Below, piece by piece: positions 7,165 through 15,112 of a stretch of DNA of 21,699 nt. Under the pieces are notes generated by a model. That model was not told where the DNA came from and ran no database searches. It worked only from the letters and a program-made list of their open reading frames with translations. How positions within the stretch are numbered: the first letter of the stretch is position 1; each line of letters starts with the position of its first letter. The position numbers and the translations under genes are program-made. The DNA comes from Acetobacteraceae bacterium UBA6159 (GTDB lineage: Bacteria > Pseudomonadota > Alphaproteobacteria > Acetobacterales > Acetobacteraceae), in the NCBI GenBank assembly GCA_002422345.1, contig DIUL01000137.1, positions 1-21,699 of the forward strand, written 5' to 3'.

Positions 7165-8334
7165 ATGCCGGTCTGGCCGCTGGCATCCACTCTGGCCACG
7201 CAGACCCTGGCGACGATGGCGCTCTATTCGCTACCGACGCTGGCCCCCGCCGTCGCCGCGGACCTCGATGTGCCGGGGACGCTGGCGGGAGGCTTCGTGG
7301 CGATCGCCTATGGGGTTGGGATCGTGTCGGCGCTGACGTCGCCGGGGTTGATCCGCCGCTATGGCGGGGTGCGGGCGATCCAGGCGGTGCTGGTCTCGGC
7401 GACCGGCATGGTGGTGATGGCGTCCACCGCGGGCTCGGTTGGGCAACTGGCGCTGGCGGCTTTCGTGCTGGGGATTGCCTATGGCGCCTCGGCCCCGGCC
7501 AGCACGCATCTGCTGGTCCCGCATACGCCGCGGGCGATCTTCAACATGGTGATGTCGCTGCGCCAGATCGGCGTGCCTCTGGGCGGGGTCTGCGCGGCCC
7601 TGCTGCTGCCGCCACTGGTCACGCCGCTGGGCTGGCGCGGGGCGTTGGCCTTGGAGCTGATTCCGGCCGTGGCGCTGATCCTGCTGATGGAGATTCCCCG
7701 GCGGCGCTGGGATTCTGACCGGGAACCTGGCCGTCCCGCCTTCGGGCGCACGCTGGCGCAGCCGTTCCTGATGCTGCGCGATCCGCGTATCCAGCGGCTG
7801 TCCTATGCGTCGTTCATCTACTCCGGGCTGCAACTGACATTCGTGGCGTTCATGACGGTGCATCTGACCAGCGTGGTGCGGCTGGATCTGGTGACGGCGG
7901 GGCAGATTTTGGCGGTGTACCAGATCGCGGGCTCGGTCAGCCGGCCGATCTGGGGATGGGTGGCGGACCGGTTCATCACGCCTTCCCAGACGCTGGCGGT
8001 GCATGGCGTGGGGATGGCGGTCGCGGCGATCACGGTGGGGCAGTTCGGGCCAGACTGGCCGGTCGCGGTGCTGTTCGGCGTGGCGATCTTCGCTGGCTGC
8101 ACGGCCTGTGCCTATACGGGCGTCGCTTATGCCGAGTTCGCGGCGCTGGGGGGGGCGCGCCGGACCGAGGCGACGGGCCTCGGCACCGCCATGATGTTCG
8201 CCGCCGTGATGGTGGTGCCGCCGCTGTTCGGCGTCGGGGTTGGGCTGCTGGGGGGGTACGGCCCCGGGTATGTGCTGGTGGCGCTGCTGGCACTGACGGC
8301 GGCGGCGGCGTTGGTGTGGCCGGTGCGGAGGTAG
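7165..8334 (+). CDS. MFS transporter
   Basis: This 389-residue major facilitator protein has about twelve hydrophobic spans. In the first half it shows the loop pattern around LIRRYGGVRAIQ, and in the middle a cytoplasmic loop rich in arginine and proline (PRRRWDSDREPGRPAFGRTL). A second family-type loop, GWVADRF, follows after residue 260. The ATG at 7165 is used. An in-frame TTG at 7135 overlaps the TGA of the preceding SDR gene (TTGA) and would add ten residues and couple translation. Neither start has a clear ribosome site. Substrate unknown; the linked SDR suggests a small organic metabolite. Confidence 0.85.
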   Translation: MPVWPLASTLATQTLATMALYSLPTLAPAVAADLDVPGTLAGGFVAIAYGVGIVSALTSPGLIRRYGGVRAIQAVLVSATGMVVMASTAGSVGQLALAAFVLGIAYGASAPASTHLLVPHTPRAIFNMVMSLRQIGVPLGGVCAALLLPPLVTPLGWRGALALELIPAVALILLMEIPRRRWDSDREPGRPAFGRTLAQPFLMLRDPRIQRLSYASFIYSGLQLTFVAFMTVHLTSVVRLDLVTAGQILAVYQIAGSVSRPIWGWVADRFITPSQTLAVHGVGMAVAAITVGQFGPDWPVAVLFGVAIFAGCTACAYTGVAYAEFAALGGARRTEATGLGTAMMFAAVMVVPPLFGVGVGLLGGYGPGYVLVALLALTAAAALVWPVRR

Positions 8335-8379
8335 GTGGGGTCGGGCGCGTGGCACCTGGCCTGGCGCCATGGACTGGGA

Positions 8380-8419
8380 TGGAGCCAGGGGCTGGGAACT
8401 GGAGCCAGAGGCCAGGAGT
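8380..8419 (+). repeat. Two-copy 20-base tandem repeat
   Basis: TGGAGCCAG occurs at 8380-8388 and again at 8400-8408. The repeated unit continues as (G/A)GGC(T/C), giving two degenerate 20-base copies just before the palindromic repeat cluster. It looks non-coding. Confidence 0.5.
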
Positions 8420-8430
8420 GTGAACCCAGT

Positions 8431-8595
8431 AGCCCCCTCCCCCCTTGAGGGGGAGGGTTGGGGTGGGGGGTCTCGCGGCACCGGCGGTGGGGTTCAACCC
8501 CTCACCCCAACCCTCTCCCACAAGGGGAGAGGGGGCGAGGTGGAAAGGTCCCTGCGACACCCCCTCTCCCTGAAGTCCCCGGGGAGAGCCCCCTA
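8431..8595. repeat. Cluster of dispersed-type palindromic repeats between convergent genes
   Basis: Three hairpin units lie between the MFS gene and the NHL gene. Unit A (8431-8470) and unit B (8497-8541) are inverted copies sharing CACCCCAACCCTC. Their stems are 8435-8443/8449-8457 and 8511-8519/8525-8533. Unit C (8559-8595) is a degenerate copy with stem 8564-8570/8582-8588. Sequences of this CCCTCACCCCAACCCTCTCCC type are widespread intergenic repeats in Proteobacteria. Lying between convergent genes, they may also act as a two-way transcription stop. Unit C reaches the stop codon of the NHL gene. Confidence 0.75.
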
Positions 8596-9549
8596 CCCCA
8601 CCTTCCGGAACTTATGCAGCGACCGCAGCGGGTTCGGCATCGACTCTCCGGGGAACAGTTGCGGCCACTGGGTCCACGACACCTCGCCCACATAGATGTC
8701 CCCACGGCTGTCAACACAAAGCCCGTGCGGCGCCAGGAACTCGGTCGGACCCAACCCGGCATGCGCCCCGCCCAGCCGAGCCAACCGCTTGCCCGTGTGG
8801 TCAACGATGCTGATCCGAGGCCCAAGATTCGGCAGATGCCGGTTCACCGGCTGCACCGGCCCCAGCTCTCCAATGAAACAGACCGGACATTTCCCAGACG
8901 GCATGAACAGCCCGCACGGACGGTGCAGGTTGTTCCACTGCGTCTCATACCGGCCATTCCCGTCGAACACCTGCACCCGGTGATTCTCCCGGTCCGCCAC
9001 ATAGACCCAGCCATCGGCATCACAGGTGATGTTGTGCGTGATGTTGAACTCCCCCGGATCGGAACCAGGCCCGCCCCAGGACAACAGCAGCCGCCCTTTC
9101 GGATCGTATTTGTGAACGCGGGAGTTGCCATACCCATCGGCCACATAGATGTCCCCCTGCGGCGACATCGCGGTATGGGTGCAGCGGTGGAACGGATCGC
9201 CGCTCATGTACGGGGCGGGCTTACCGGGCGTGCCCAGCGTCAGCAGCACGCGACCATCCAGCGTGCATTGTCGGACCGAGTGATCGGCGTCATCGGTCAG
9301 CCAGATCGTATCGTCGGGCGCGACGAATACGCCATGCGCGCGGGGGAACACGCCTTCGCCCCACGAGCGCAGGAAGTTGCCGTCGCGGTCGAAGACGATC
9401 ATTGGATGCTCGCCGCGATTGAAGACATAGACATTGTCGCGGCTGTCGGTGCCGATCCCGCCAATCTCCTTGAACGACCAGCCTGGCGGCAGCTTCGCCC
9501 AGTTCTCCACGGGTTCGTAGGTGTATTCGCCGGTTCCGACGGTTGGCAT
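8593..9549 (-). CDS. NHL-repeat beta-propeller protein
   Basis: This 318-residue protein is built of NHL-type repeats at about residues 31-64, 72-106, 123-159, 171-205 and 274-290. Each has the pattern of a GD/N-x-YVAD core followed by a (V/I)xxFDxxG strand, for example DIYVADGYGNSRVHKYD and WVYVADRENHRVQVFDG. It resembles the propeller of peptidyl-alpha-hydroxyglycine amidating lyase, but no enzyme activity can be asserted. The ATG at 9549 is preferred over the one at 9618 because homology begins there and GGGGGAA precedes it. No signal peptide is visible, which is unusual for propellers of this kind. It is divergent from the SDR gene at 9666. Confidence 0.82.
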   Translation of the reverse strand: MPTVGTGEYTYEPVENWAKLPPGWSFKEIGGIGTDSRDNVYVFNRGEHPMIVFDRDGNFLRSWGEGVFPRAHGVFVAPDDTIWLTDDADHSVRQCTLDGRVLLTLGTPGKPAPYMSGDPFHRCTHTAMSPQGDIYVADGYGNSRVHKYDPKGRLLLSWGGPGSDPGEFNITHNITCDADGWVYVADRENHRVQVFDGNGRYETQWNNLHRPCGLFMPSGKCPVCFIGELGPVQPVNRHLPNLGPRISIVDHTGKRLARLGGAHAGLGPTEFLAPHGLCVDSRGDIYVGEVSWTQWPQLFPGESMPNPLRSLHKFRKVG

Positions 9550-9665
9550 GACGGTTCCCCCAGTTTGTTCGGCGCTATTGTGGTGGGTGAAACGGGCGCC
9601 GGTAAAGACTAGGCTCATGCCCCGATCGCGGCCAGACTGTCCCCACCAACACCAGGAGGAAACAG

Positions 9666-10397
9666 ATGGATCGCTTGAAGGACAAGATCATCCTGATCAC
9701 CGGCGGCGCCCGCGGCCAGGGCGCGGCCGAGGCCCGCCTGTTCGTGTCGGAAGGCGCGCGGGTGGTCATCACCGACGTGCTGGAAGATCAAGGCCGAGCG
9801 CTGGCGGCCGAACTGGGGCAGTCGGCATCGTTCGTGAAGCATGACGTGACGTCGGAAACCGACTGGGCCGCCGCCATCGCCGCGGCGCAGGCCCTGGGCG
9901 GGCTACACGGCATGGTCAACAACGCCGGCATCTATCAGCCGGCCCGCCTGATGGACACCGACGTCCAGTTGTTCGAGCGTCACATGCGGGTCAACCAGCT
10001 TGGCTGCTTCATCGGGATGAAATCCGTCGTGCCGCTGATGGAAAAATCCGGTGGCGGATCGATCGTCAACATCTCCTCCGTTGCGGGCCTGCGCGGCTCT
10101 CCGGGCGCGATCGCCTACAGCGCCACCAAATGGGCCCTGCGCGGCATGACCAAGGCGGCCGCCGTCGACCTGGCACCCAAGGGCATCCGGGTGAACTCCA
10201 TCCATCCCGGCCCGATCGACACCGAGATGCTGAACGTCCGCACCACCGAGGAACGGGCCGCCCGCCTGCAGCTCGTGCCGATGAAGCGGATGGGCACGGT
10301 GGATGAGATCGCGAACCTGGTCCTGTTCCTGGTCTCGAACGAGAGCAGCTACATCACCGGGGCCGAGGTCGCGATCGACGGCGGCGCCACGCTCTAA
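9666..10397 (+). CDS. SDR family oxidoreductase (classical, NAD-type)
   Basis: This 243-residue classical short-chain dehydrogenase has GGARGQG at 13-19, D37 at the end of beta strand 2 (NAD(H) preference), NNAG at about 85-88, N110, S138, Y151 and K155, and the C-terminal SSYITGAEVAIDGG. Close relatives are annotated as 3-alpha/20-beta-hydroxysteroid or glucose 1-dehydrogenases, but such names are unreliable for this group. An excellent AGGAGG site lies seven bases before the ATG. It is divergent from the NHL gene across 116 bases and is followed by cbtB after 68 bases, which does not look functionally related. Confidence 0.9.
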   Translation: MDRLKDKIILITGGARGQGAAEARLFVSEGARVVITDVLEDQGRALAAELGQSASFVKHDVTSETDWAAAIAAAQALGGLHGMVNNAGIYQPARLMDTDVQLFERHMRVNQLGCFIGMKSVVPLMEKSGGGSIVNISSVAGLRGSPGAIAYSATKWALRGMTKAAAVDLAPKGIRVNSIHPGPIDTEMLNVRTTEERAARLQLVPMKRMGTVDEIANLVLFLVSNESSYITGAEVAIDGGATL

Positions 10398-10465
10398 CTG
10401 GCTTATTGCAACGGGGCGGATGGTCGGACATCATCCTCCCCGCACGCTTGACCACGGAGACGACG

Positions 10466-10648
10466 ATGCAGGCGCATGGAATGACCACCACCCTGGCGGG
10501 CTCCGCCATCCGGTCCGAGGTGATCGGCGCGGTATCCGCCCTGATCTTCGGCCTGTTCATCGTCTTCACGGTGGGCTTCGCCGGTGCCTCGGTTTTGCAT
10601 GAGGCCGCTCACAACACCCGCCATTCCATCGCCTTCCCCTGCCACTGA
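10466..10648 (+). CDS. cbtB: Cobalt transporter subunit CbtB
   Basis: This 60-residue protein has one membrane span (about residues 18-40) and the histidine-bearing C-terminus of CbtB, ending in HEAAHNTRHSIAFPCH. CbtB is the small subunit of the proposed CbtAB cobalt uptake system linked to cobalamin production. The ATG at 10466 has GGAG seven bases upstream, and cbtA starts eight bases after its stop. Cobalamin riboswitches often precede these genes, but the 68 bases upstream are too few and show no such element. Confidence 0.9.
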   Translation: MQAHGMTTTLAGSAIRSEVIGAVSALIFGLFIVFTVGFAGASVLHEAAHNTRHSIAFPCH

Positions 10649-10655
10649 CACGACC

Positions 10656-11384
10656 GTGACCGACTTTCGCCGCCTGTTCTTCGTGGCGCTGATCGCAGGC
10701 CTCGCCGCGGGGCTTGCCACGTCCGTCGTGCAGGCGGGGAAACTGTGGCCGCTGATCGAATCGGCCGAGTTGCTGGAATCCTCTGCCCCCACGCCAGCGC
10801 CCGCCGCTCCCCAGGGTCATGCACACGATCATGCCGCCGCTGGCCACGCGCACGACCACGGGCACGATCATGGATGGAGCCCGGACGGCCCGCTGCGCCA
10901 CGGCCTGACGATCCTGTTCAACATTGCCGCCGGCCTCGGGTTCGGCCTCATCCTGAACGCTCTGGCTCGGCTTCGCGCGCTGTCCGCCGGCCAGACCCTT
11001 ACCGCGACCGAGGGTGTGTGGTGGGGCATCGCCGGCTTCGCCGCCTTCGCGCTCGCCCCCGCCTTGGGCCTGCCGCCGGAACTGCCGGGCATGGCGGCGG
11101 GGGAGCTGGTGCATCGCCAGCTCTGGTGGGCCGCCACCGCGCTTTGTTCAGCCAGCGCGATCGCGCTGTGGGTGTTCATGGGCGGGTTCTGGCGCGCCGT
11201 CGCCGTGATCCTGGCCGTCGTGCCGCACATTGTCGGCGCGCCCCATGCGCATGAGCATGGGGTCGTGCCGGGCGAACTTGGCGCCGCCTTCGCCGCGGCG
11301 TCGCTGGCGGCCTCGGCCGTGTTCTGGGTCGTGTTGGGCGGCGTGTCCGGCTGGGCGCAGGCGCGCTGGGGCCAGACCGCCTGA
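10656..11384 (+). CDS. cbtA: Cobalt transporter subunit CbtA
   Basis: This 242-residue membrane protein has about five or six spans, typical of CbtA. Residues 2-25 are the first span (DFRRLFFVALIAGLAAGLATSVVQAG). A histidine-rich loop at about 52-73 (HAHDHAAAGHAHDHGHDHG) is suited to binding Co2+ or Ni2+. Later landmarks are the GVWWGIAGFAAFALAPALGLPPELPG segment and PHIVGAPHAHEH near the end. A GTG at 10656 is preferred as start since it begins the conserved sequence directly after cbtB; the ribosome site is weak, suggesting coupling to cbtB. An ATG at 10584 would overlap cbtB and is unlikely. Confidence 0.9.
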   Translation: MTDFRRLFFVALIAGLAAGLATSVVQAGKLWPLIESAELLESSAPTPAPAAPQGHAHDHAAAGHAHDHGHDHGWSPDGPLRHGLTILFNIAAGLGFGLILNALARLRALSAGQTLTATEGVWWGIAGFAAFALAPALGLPPELPGMAAGELVHRQLWWAATALCSASAIALWVFMGGFWRAVAVILAVVPHIVGAPHAHEHGVVPGELGAAFAAASLAASAVFWVVLGGVSGWAQARWGQTA

Positions 11385-11403
11385 CCGCGTTACCCCGGCC
11401 CCA

Positions 11404-12135
11404 TCAGGCCCGGCTCAGCCAGACGCGATCCCCGACCGAAACAACCCCGAGCCGCGTTGCGGTGCCATAGGCCCCGATCTCGTTATCGAAGTCCTGCGCC
11501 ACCATCCGTAGCACGGACGGATCGCGTTCGGCCGTCACCGGGTCGATTGTCACCATCGCGCAGCGCACCACGCCCCCGCCCAGCACCAAAGTTGGCCCCT
11601 GCTGCGCGTCGCCAAACCGCAGCGTGCCGCCGAGCCAGTCGGTTTCGCGGCCGGACCCGGTGCCCGCGTCGATGATGAGGTTGATGCGGAAGCGATCGAG
11701 GCCGATGGGACCGGCCCGCGTCGCCTCCAGCCGGCGCAGCGTCTCGGTGGCGACGACGGAGACAGGCATCGCGTCCTGGCAGCCCTTGCCCAGGTGCATC
11801 AGATGGACCGCTTCCCCAGCCTCGGCGGCCAGGCGATCTAGGAGGGCCGGATCGGTCACGGCGTGGTCGGCGCCGTCCGGCGTAGTGACGCGCGGCGGTT
11901 CGGCAGCCGGATTGGCGGGATCGGCGAAGCGCGGGCGGTACAGGACCATGCCGGAGATGTCCCGCCCCGTCAGCCAGGGAAAGCGGGAATGGTTGGCGCT
12001 GCGGACAAAGGCGTATTGCCGGTCCCCCAGCAACCCGGTCCAGCGCAGTTCCGCGGAAGCCAGCGGTTCGGCATGCATTGACTTCACCGGATAGCGGTTG
12101 ATCGCCGTCACGGTCCCGAGTTCCTGAAACGCCAT
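11404..12135 (-). CDS. MOSC domain-containing protein (MOSC_N plus MOSC)
   Basis: This 243-residue protein joins an N-terminal MOSC beta-barrel domain (VTAINRYPVKSMHAEPLASAEL at the start) to a C-terminal MOSC domain. The key cysteine segment GGGVVRCAMVTIDPVTAERD lies near residues 190-210. Proteins of this architecture (YcbX and mARC relatives) carry or use the molybdenum cofactor and reduce N-hydroxylated compounds. This one lacks the C-terminal ferredoxin domain of YcbX. The ATG at 12135 has a strong AGGAG. It follows the GNAT gene by eight bases on the same strand, so the two form an operon. Confidence 0.87.
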   Translation of the reverse strand: MAFQELGTVTAINRYPVKSMHAEPLASAELRWTGLLGDRQYAFVRSANHSRFPWLTGRDISGMVLYRPRFADPANPAAEPPRVTTPDGADHAVTDPALLDRLAAEAGEAVHLMHLGKGCQDAMPVSVVATETLRRLEATRAGPIGLDRFRINLIIDAGTGSGRETDWLGGTLRFGDAQQGPTLVLGGGVVRCAMVTIDPVTAERDPSVLRMVAQDFDNEIGAYGTATRLGVVSVGDRVWLSRA

Positions 12136-12143
12136 GTCGTCTC

Positions 12144-12680
12144 CTACCGCACCAGCGGGGGCGCCGATGGCCCCTGCCCCAGGCGCCGTTGCATCAGCAC
12201 ACTGTCCAGCCAGCGTCCAAGCTTGTAGCCCACCGCCTCCAGCACGCCCACCATGCGGAAGCCGCAGGATTCGTGCAGGCGGATCGAAGCCGTGTTGCCG
12301 CTGTCGCCGATCACCGCGATCATCTGGCGCAGATCGCGCGCCTCACACTCCGCGACCAAGGCCGGCAGCAGCAGGCGGCCGATGCCCTGCCCCACCGTGT
12401 CGGGACGCAGGTAGATGGAATTCTCCACCGTGTCCCGATAGGCGGCGCGCGGCCGGTACGTGCCGGCATAGGCATAGCCGAGGATCGCGCCATCCCGCTC
12501 TGCCACCAGATAGGGCAGGCCCTTGCCCGTGACGTCGGTTCGGCGGAGCAGCATATCCTCCAGCACCGGCGGCTCGGTTTCGAATGACGCGAAGCCGTGA
12601 CGGACATGGTGGCCATAGATGGCGGTGATGGCGGGCATGTCCGCTTCCTGACAGGGGCGGATGGTGGGCGGCGTGGTCAT
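12144..12680 (-). CDS. GNAT acetyltransferase, phosphinothricin acetyltransferase-like
   Basis: This 178-residue GNAT protein resembles the phosphinothricin N-acetyltransferase (Pat/Bar) group in length and motifs. It starts IRPCQEADMPAITAIYGHHV and has FETEPP near residue 33. V86-E87-N-S-I-Y-L marks the central strand, and VGQGIGRLLL at about 96-105 is the acetyl-CoA pyrophosphate loop. The LHESCGFRMVG segment and GYKLGRWLD follow near the C-terminus. Members acetylate amino-acid analogues such as methionine sulfone, so activity on phosphinothricin should not be assumed. It is the first gene of a pair with the MOSC gene. The last ten residues are a proline-containing extension. Confidence 0.87.
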   Translation of the reverse strand: MTTPPTIRPCQEADMPAITAIYGHHVRHGFASFETEPPVLEDMLLRRTDVTGKGLPYLVAERDGAILGYAYAGTYRPRAAYRDTVENSIYLRPDTVGQGIGRLLLPALVAECEARDLRQMIAVIGDSGNTASIRLHESCGFRMVGVLEAVGYKLGRWLDSVLMQRRLGQGPSAPPLVR

Positions 12681-12750
12681 GCGTGGTTCCGTTGGCTACG
12701 ATCTCCTCCGCACAGTCAGGACGCTCGGCCGGCTTGGCAAGCCAGCGAAA

Positions 12751-12766
12751 CCGCACCATGGTGCGG
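12751..12766. repeat. Perfect 16-base palindrome upstream of the kinase gene
   Basis: CCGCACCATGGTGCGG is a perfect inverted repeat without a loop, in the 229-base gap between the divergent GNAT and kinase genes. A second small hairpin, GGCTT-GGC-AAGCC, is at 12731-12743. It could be an operator for either gene; no regulator can be assigned. The rest of the gap is AT-richer than the coding DNA and shows no strong promoter. Confidence 0.4.
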
Positions 12767-12909
12767 GTGGTCCATATGTCTCAAACGCTAACAACGGTGA
12801 ACAACTGATCTTCGTTTCGAATGATATTGACGCGGCCGCGCGGTCCCACCAAATATCGAAGTTCGTATCTGCGCCCATCATTCATGCATTCACTGCAAAG
12901 AACTAGCCG

Positions 12910-15081
12910 GTGCCCATTTCCGCCAATCTGGATTCATTGAAAAGCGTGATGGAGCGTCAGCCCGATCGGCGCCGGCTGGGCCATCGCGTGATGGGCGTGG
13001 GCATCGGCCTGGTGCTGATAACGATCTTCTGCGCGGTTCTGTCGATCTGGCACCTGCGGAGCGTCGCGATCGAGGACGCCGAGTCGGACGCCCTAGCGAT
13101 CGGCACCGTGCTGGCCGAACAGACGCGGCGGCATGTGCAGGTCTATGACCTGATCCAGCGCAATCTGGAAACCCGTGTCCGCACCGAGGGCCACCAGTCC
13201 CCAGACGAACTGCTGCAGGACTGGACGTCGCGCGAGACCCATCAATTGCTCCAGGAATACAAGGCCTTCGTCCCCGGTCGTGGCGCGATCATGCTGTTCG
13301 ACCGACGCGGTTCCCTGGTCGCCACGTCCCGCGACTGGCCGGCGATGCCGTTCGATGTCTCGGAGCGTGAACATTTCCGCTTCCATCAGCAGACCAACAC
13401 CGACGACCTGCATGTCATGCTGCGTCCACGCGCCGACGTCACAGGCCGAGCGATGATCTATCTGTCGCGACGGATCAACGGGCCGGATGGGGCGTTCCTG
13501 GGCATTGTCGTCGGCGCCATCGATGGTCCCGAACTGTCCGAGTTCTATCGCTCGCTCAGCGTGCGGGAGGCACGGGTGATTACCCTGCTGCGATCGGATG
13601 GGTTGATCCTGGCCTCCGACCCCCAGCATGAGCACCGGATCGGCGACACGGTCCCCCGCGGGTCGGTCTGGCATGCCGTGTCCAGCGCGCCGGATGGACG
13701 CATCTATCGCGGCACCCATTTCCTGACCGGGACGCCGGCCATCGCCTCCACCCATCCGGTGCCGGGCATGTCCCTCGTGCTCGACATCGCGCGGGAGGTG
13801 GACGACGTGCTGGCCACCTGGCGCCAGCAGATGCGCCTGATCGTGGCTGGCCAGGTGGTCGTGATCCTGGCGACGGTGCTGTTCCTTTTCCTGATCCGCC
13901 GTCAGTTCCGCATGCAGGACGAACAACTCGGGATGCTGCGGACCGTGGGTGCCGAAGCGGTCGAGAATGCGCGGCGGTTGAACGACTTCGCGTCCCTCGC
14001 GTCCGACTGGTTCTGGGAACAGGACGCCAACCTGCGCTTCGTGCCGATCGCGACCCCGGTCCCCAGCACCAGGCTGGTCGGCGACACGTCGAACTTCGGC
14101 CGCACGCGGCGGGAGCAGTCCGGGATCATCGACCCGACCGGCCCGCTCTGGACCGTCCACGAGGCCGACCTGGCGGCTCGGCTGCCGTTTCGTGACTTCC
14201 GCTATCCGCGCATCGGTCATGATGGGGTACGCCATTATGTCTCGATCAGCGGAAAGCCGATCTTCGGGGCGGACGGCACCTTCCAAGGCTATCGCGGCGT
14301 CGGGCGCGACATCACCCGCGACATGGAAGCGGCGGAAGCCCTGCGGCAGGCCAAGGAACGAGCCGAGGCCGCCGTCGTCGCGCGCGCGGAATTCCTGGCG
14401 AACATGAGCCACGAACTGCGGACTCCGCTGAACGTAATCATCGGCTTCTCGGACCTGATCGTCCGCCACCCGGTCGCTTCCACCACGCCGCCGCTGGCCG
14501 ATTATGCCCGCGATATCCAGGCCAGCGGCCAGGACCTGCTGGCCACGATCAACGCGATCCTGGACCTGTCCAAGCTGGAAGACGGGCTTTACCACCTGCG
14601 GCGCGACAACGTCCGGGTCGGCCCCATCCTGGAGGCAACGGTCCATGAAACGCGGGCGGCCGCCGCCCAGAAAGAGGTCGCCGTCGAATACCAGGACCCG
14701 GGGTTCGAGGCGGTGCTGACCTGCGACGGCCGCGCCTTCGGGCAGATCATGCGGCACGTGGTGAACAACGCGGTGAAGTTCACGCCGGCGGGCGGCAATG
14801 TCTCGGTCAGCATGGAACGGCTGGCCGATGGAGGGCTGGGCGTGCGGATCACCGACACCGGCATCGGCATCGACAGCGCCGAACTGGCCCGGTTGTTCGA
14901 GCCGTTCTACCAGTCGAACCCATCGCTGAGCCGAGCCCATGGCGGGCCTGGGCTGGGACTGGCGATCTCCCACAAACTGATGACCCTGCACGGGGGCAGC
15001 GTCGCGGTGGAAAGCACCCCGGGCAAAGGCACCACGATCCGGCTGCTGTTCCCGGCGGACCGGGTGGTGGAGGGGGGGTGA
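12910..15081 (+). CDS. Membrane sensor histidine kinase (PDC sensor, PAS, HisKA, HATPase)
   Basis: This 723-residue kinase has a membrane span at about 27-48, a periplasmic domain at 50-305 of the double-Cache (PDC) type, and a second span at 309-330. A PAS-like domain with PAC tail follows at about 350-470, ending YRGVGRDITRDMEAAEALRQAK. HisKA has the phospho-acceptor H501 in FLANMSHELRTPLN. The ATPase has N boxes NNAVKF (619-624), G1 DTGIGI and G2 GGPGLGLAISHKL. It senses an external small molecule and phosphorylates a response regulator encoded elsewhere; none is adjacent. The GTG at 12910 is used; ATG at 12949 is an alternative with equally weak ribosome sites. The ligand is unknown. Confidence 0.88.
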   Translation: MPISANLDSLKSVMERQPDRRRLGHRVMGVGIGLVLITIFCAVLSIWHLRSVAIEDAESDALAIGTVLAEQTRRHVQVYDLIQRNLETRVRTEGHQSPDELLQDWTSRETHQLLQEYKAFVPGRGAIMLFDRRGSLVATSRDWPAMPFDVSEREHFRFHQQTNTDDLHVMLRPRADVTGRAMIYLSRRINGPDGAFLGIVVGAIDGPELSEFYRSLSVREARVITLLRSDGLILASDPQHEHRIGDTVPRGSVWHAVSSAPDGRIYRGTHFLTGTPAIASTHPVPGMSLVLDIAREVDDVLATWRQQMRLIVAGQVVVILATVLFLFLIRRQFRMQDEQLGMLRTVGAEAVENARRLNDFASLASDWFWEQDANLRFVPIATPVPSTRLVGDTSNFGRTRREQSGIIDPTGPLWTVHEADLAARLPFRDFRYPRIGHDGVRHYVSISGKPIFGADGTFQGYRGVGRDITRDMEAAEALRQAKERAEAAVVARAEFLANMSHELRTPLNVIIGFSDLIVRHPVASTTPPLADYARDIQASGQDLLATINAILDLSKLEDGLYHLRRDNVRVGPILEATVHETRAAAAQKEVAVEYQDPGFEAVLTCDGRAFGQIMRHVVNNAVKFTPAGGNVSVSMERLADGGLGVRITDTGIGIDSAELARLFEPFYQSNPSLSRAHGGPGLGLAISHKLMTLHGGSVAVESTPGKGTTIRLLFPADRVVEGG

Positions 15082-15097
15082 GGAAGGGCTGGGGGTC

Positions 15098-15112
15098 CGG
15101 GGCAAAGCCCCG
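15098..15112. terminator. Hairpin between convergent kinase and GMC genes
   Basis: CGGGGC-AAA-GCCCCG forms a perfect 6-bp stem in the 31-base gap, directly abutting the stop codon of the GMC gene. It lacks a T tract, so it could be a weak bidirectional terminator or a copy of a dispersed GC-rich repeat. Confidence 0.45.

Noticed and set aside
10397..10465. Cobalamin riboswitch upstream of cbtB
   Set aside because: The gap is only 68 bases and lacks a B12-box-like segment.
12832..12841. CGCGGCCGCG palindrome near the kinase start
   Set aside because: It is a short GC-only palindrome that is expected by chance in DNA of this composition.
13093..15105. Long minus-strand open frame (670 codons) opposite the histidine kinase
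   Set aside because: The plus strand has the complete kinase motifs; the antisense translation is low-complexity shadow sequence.
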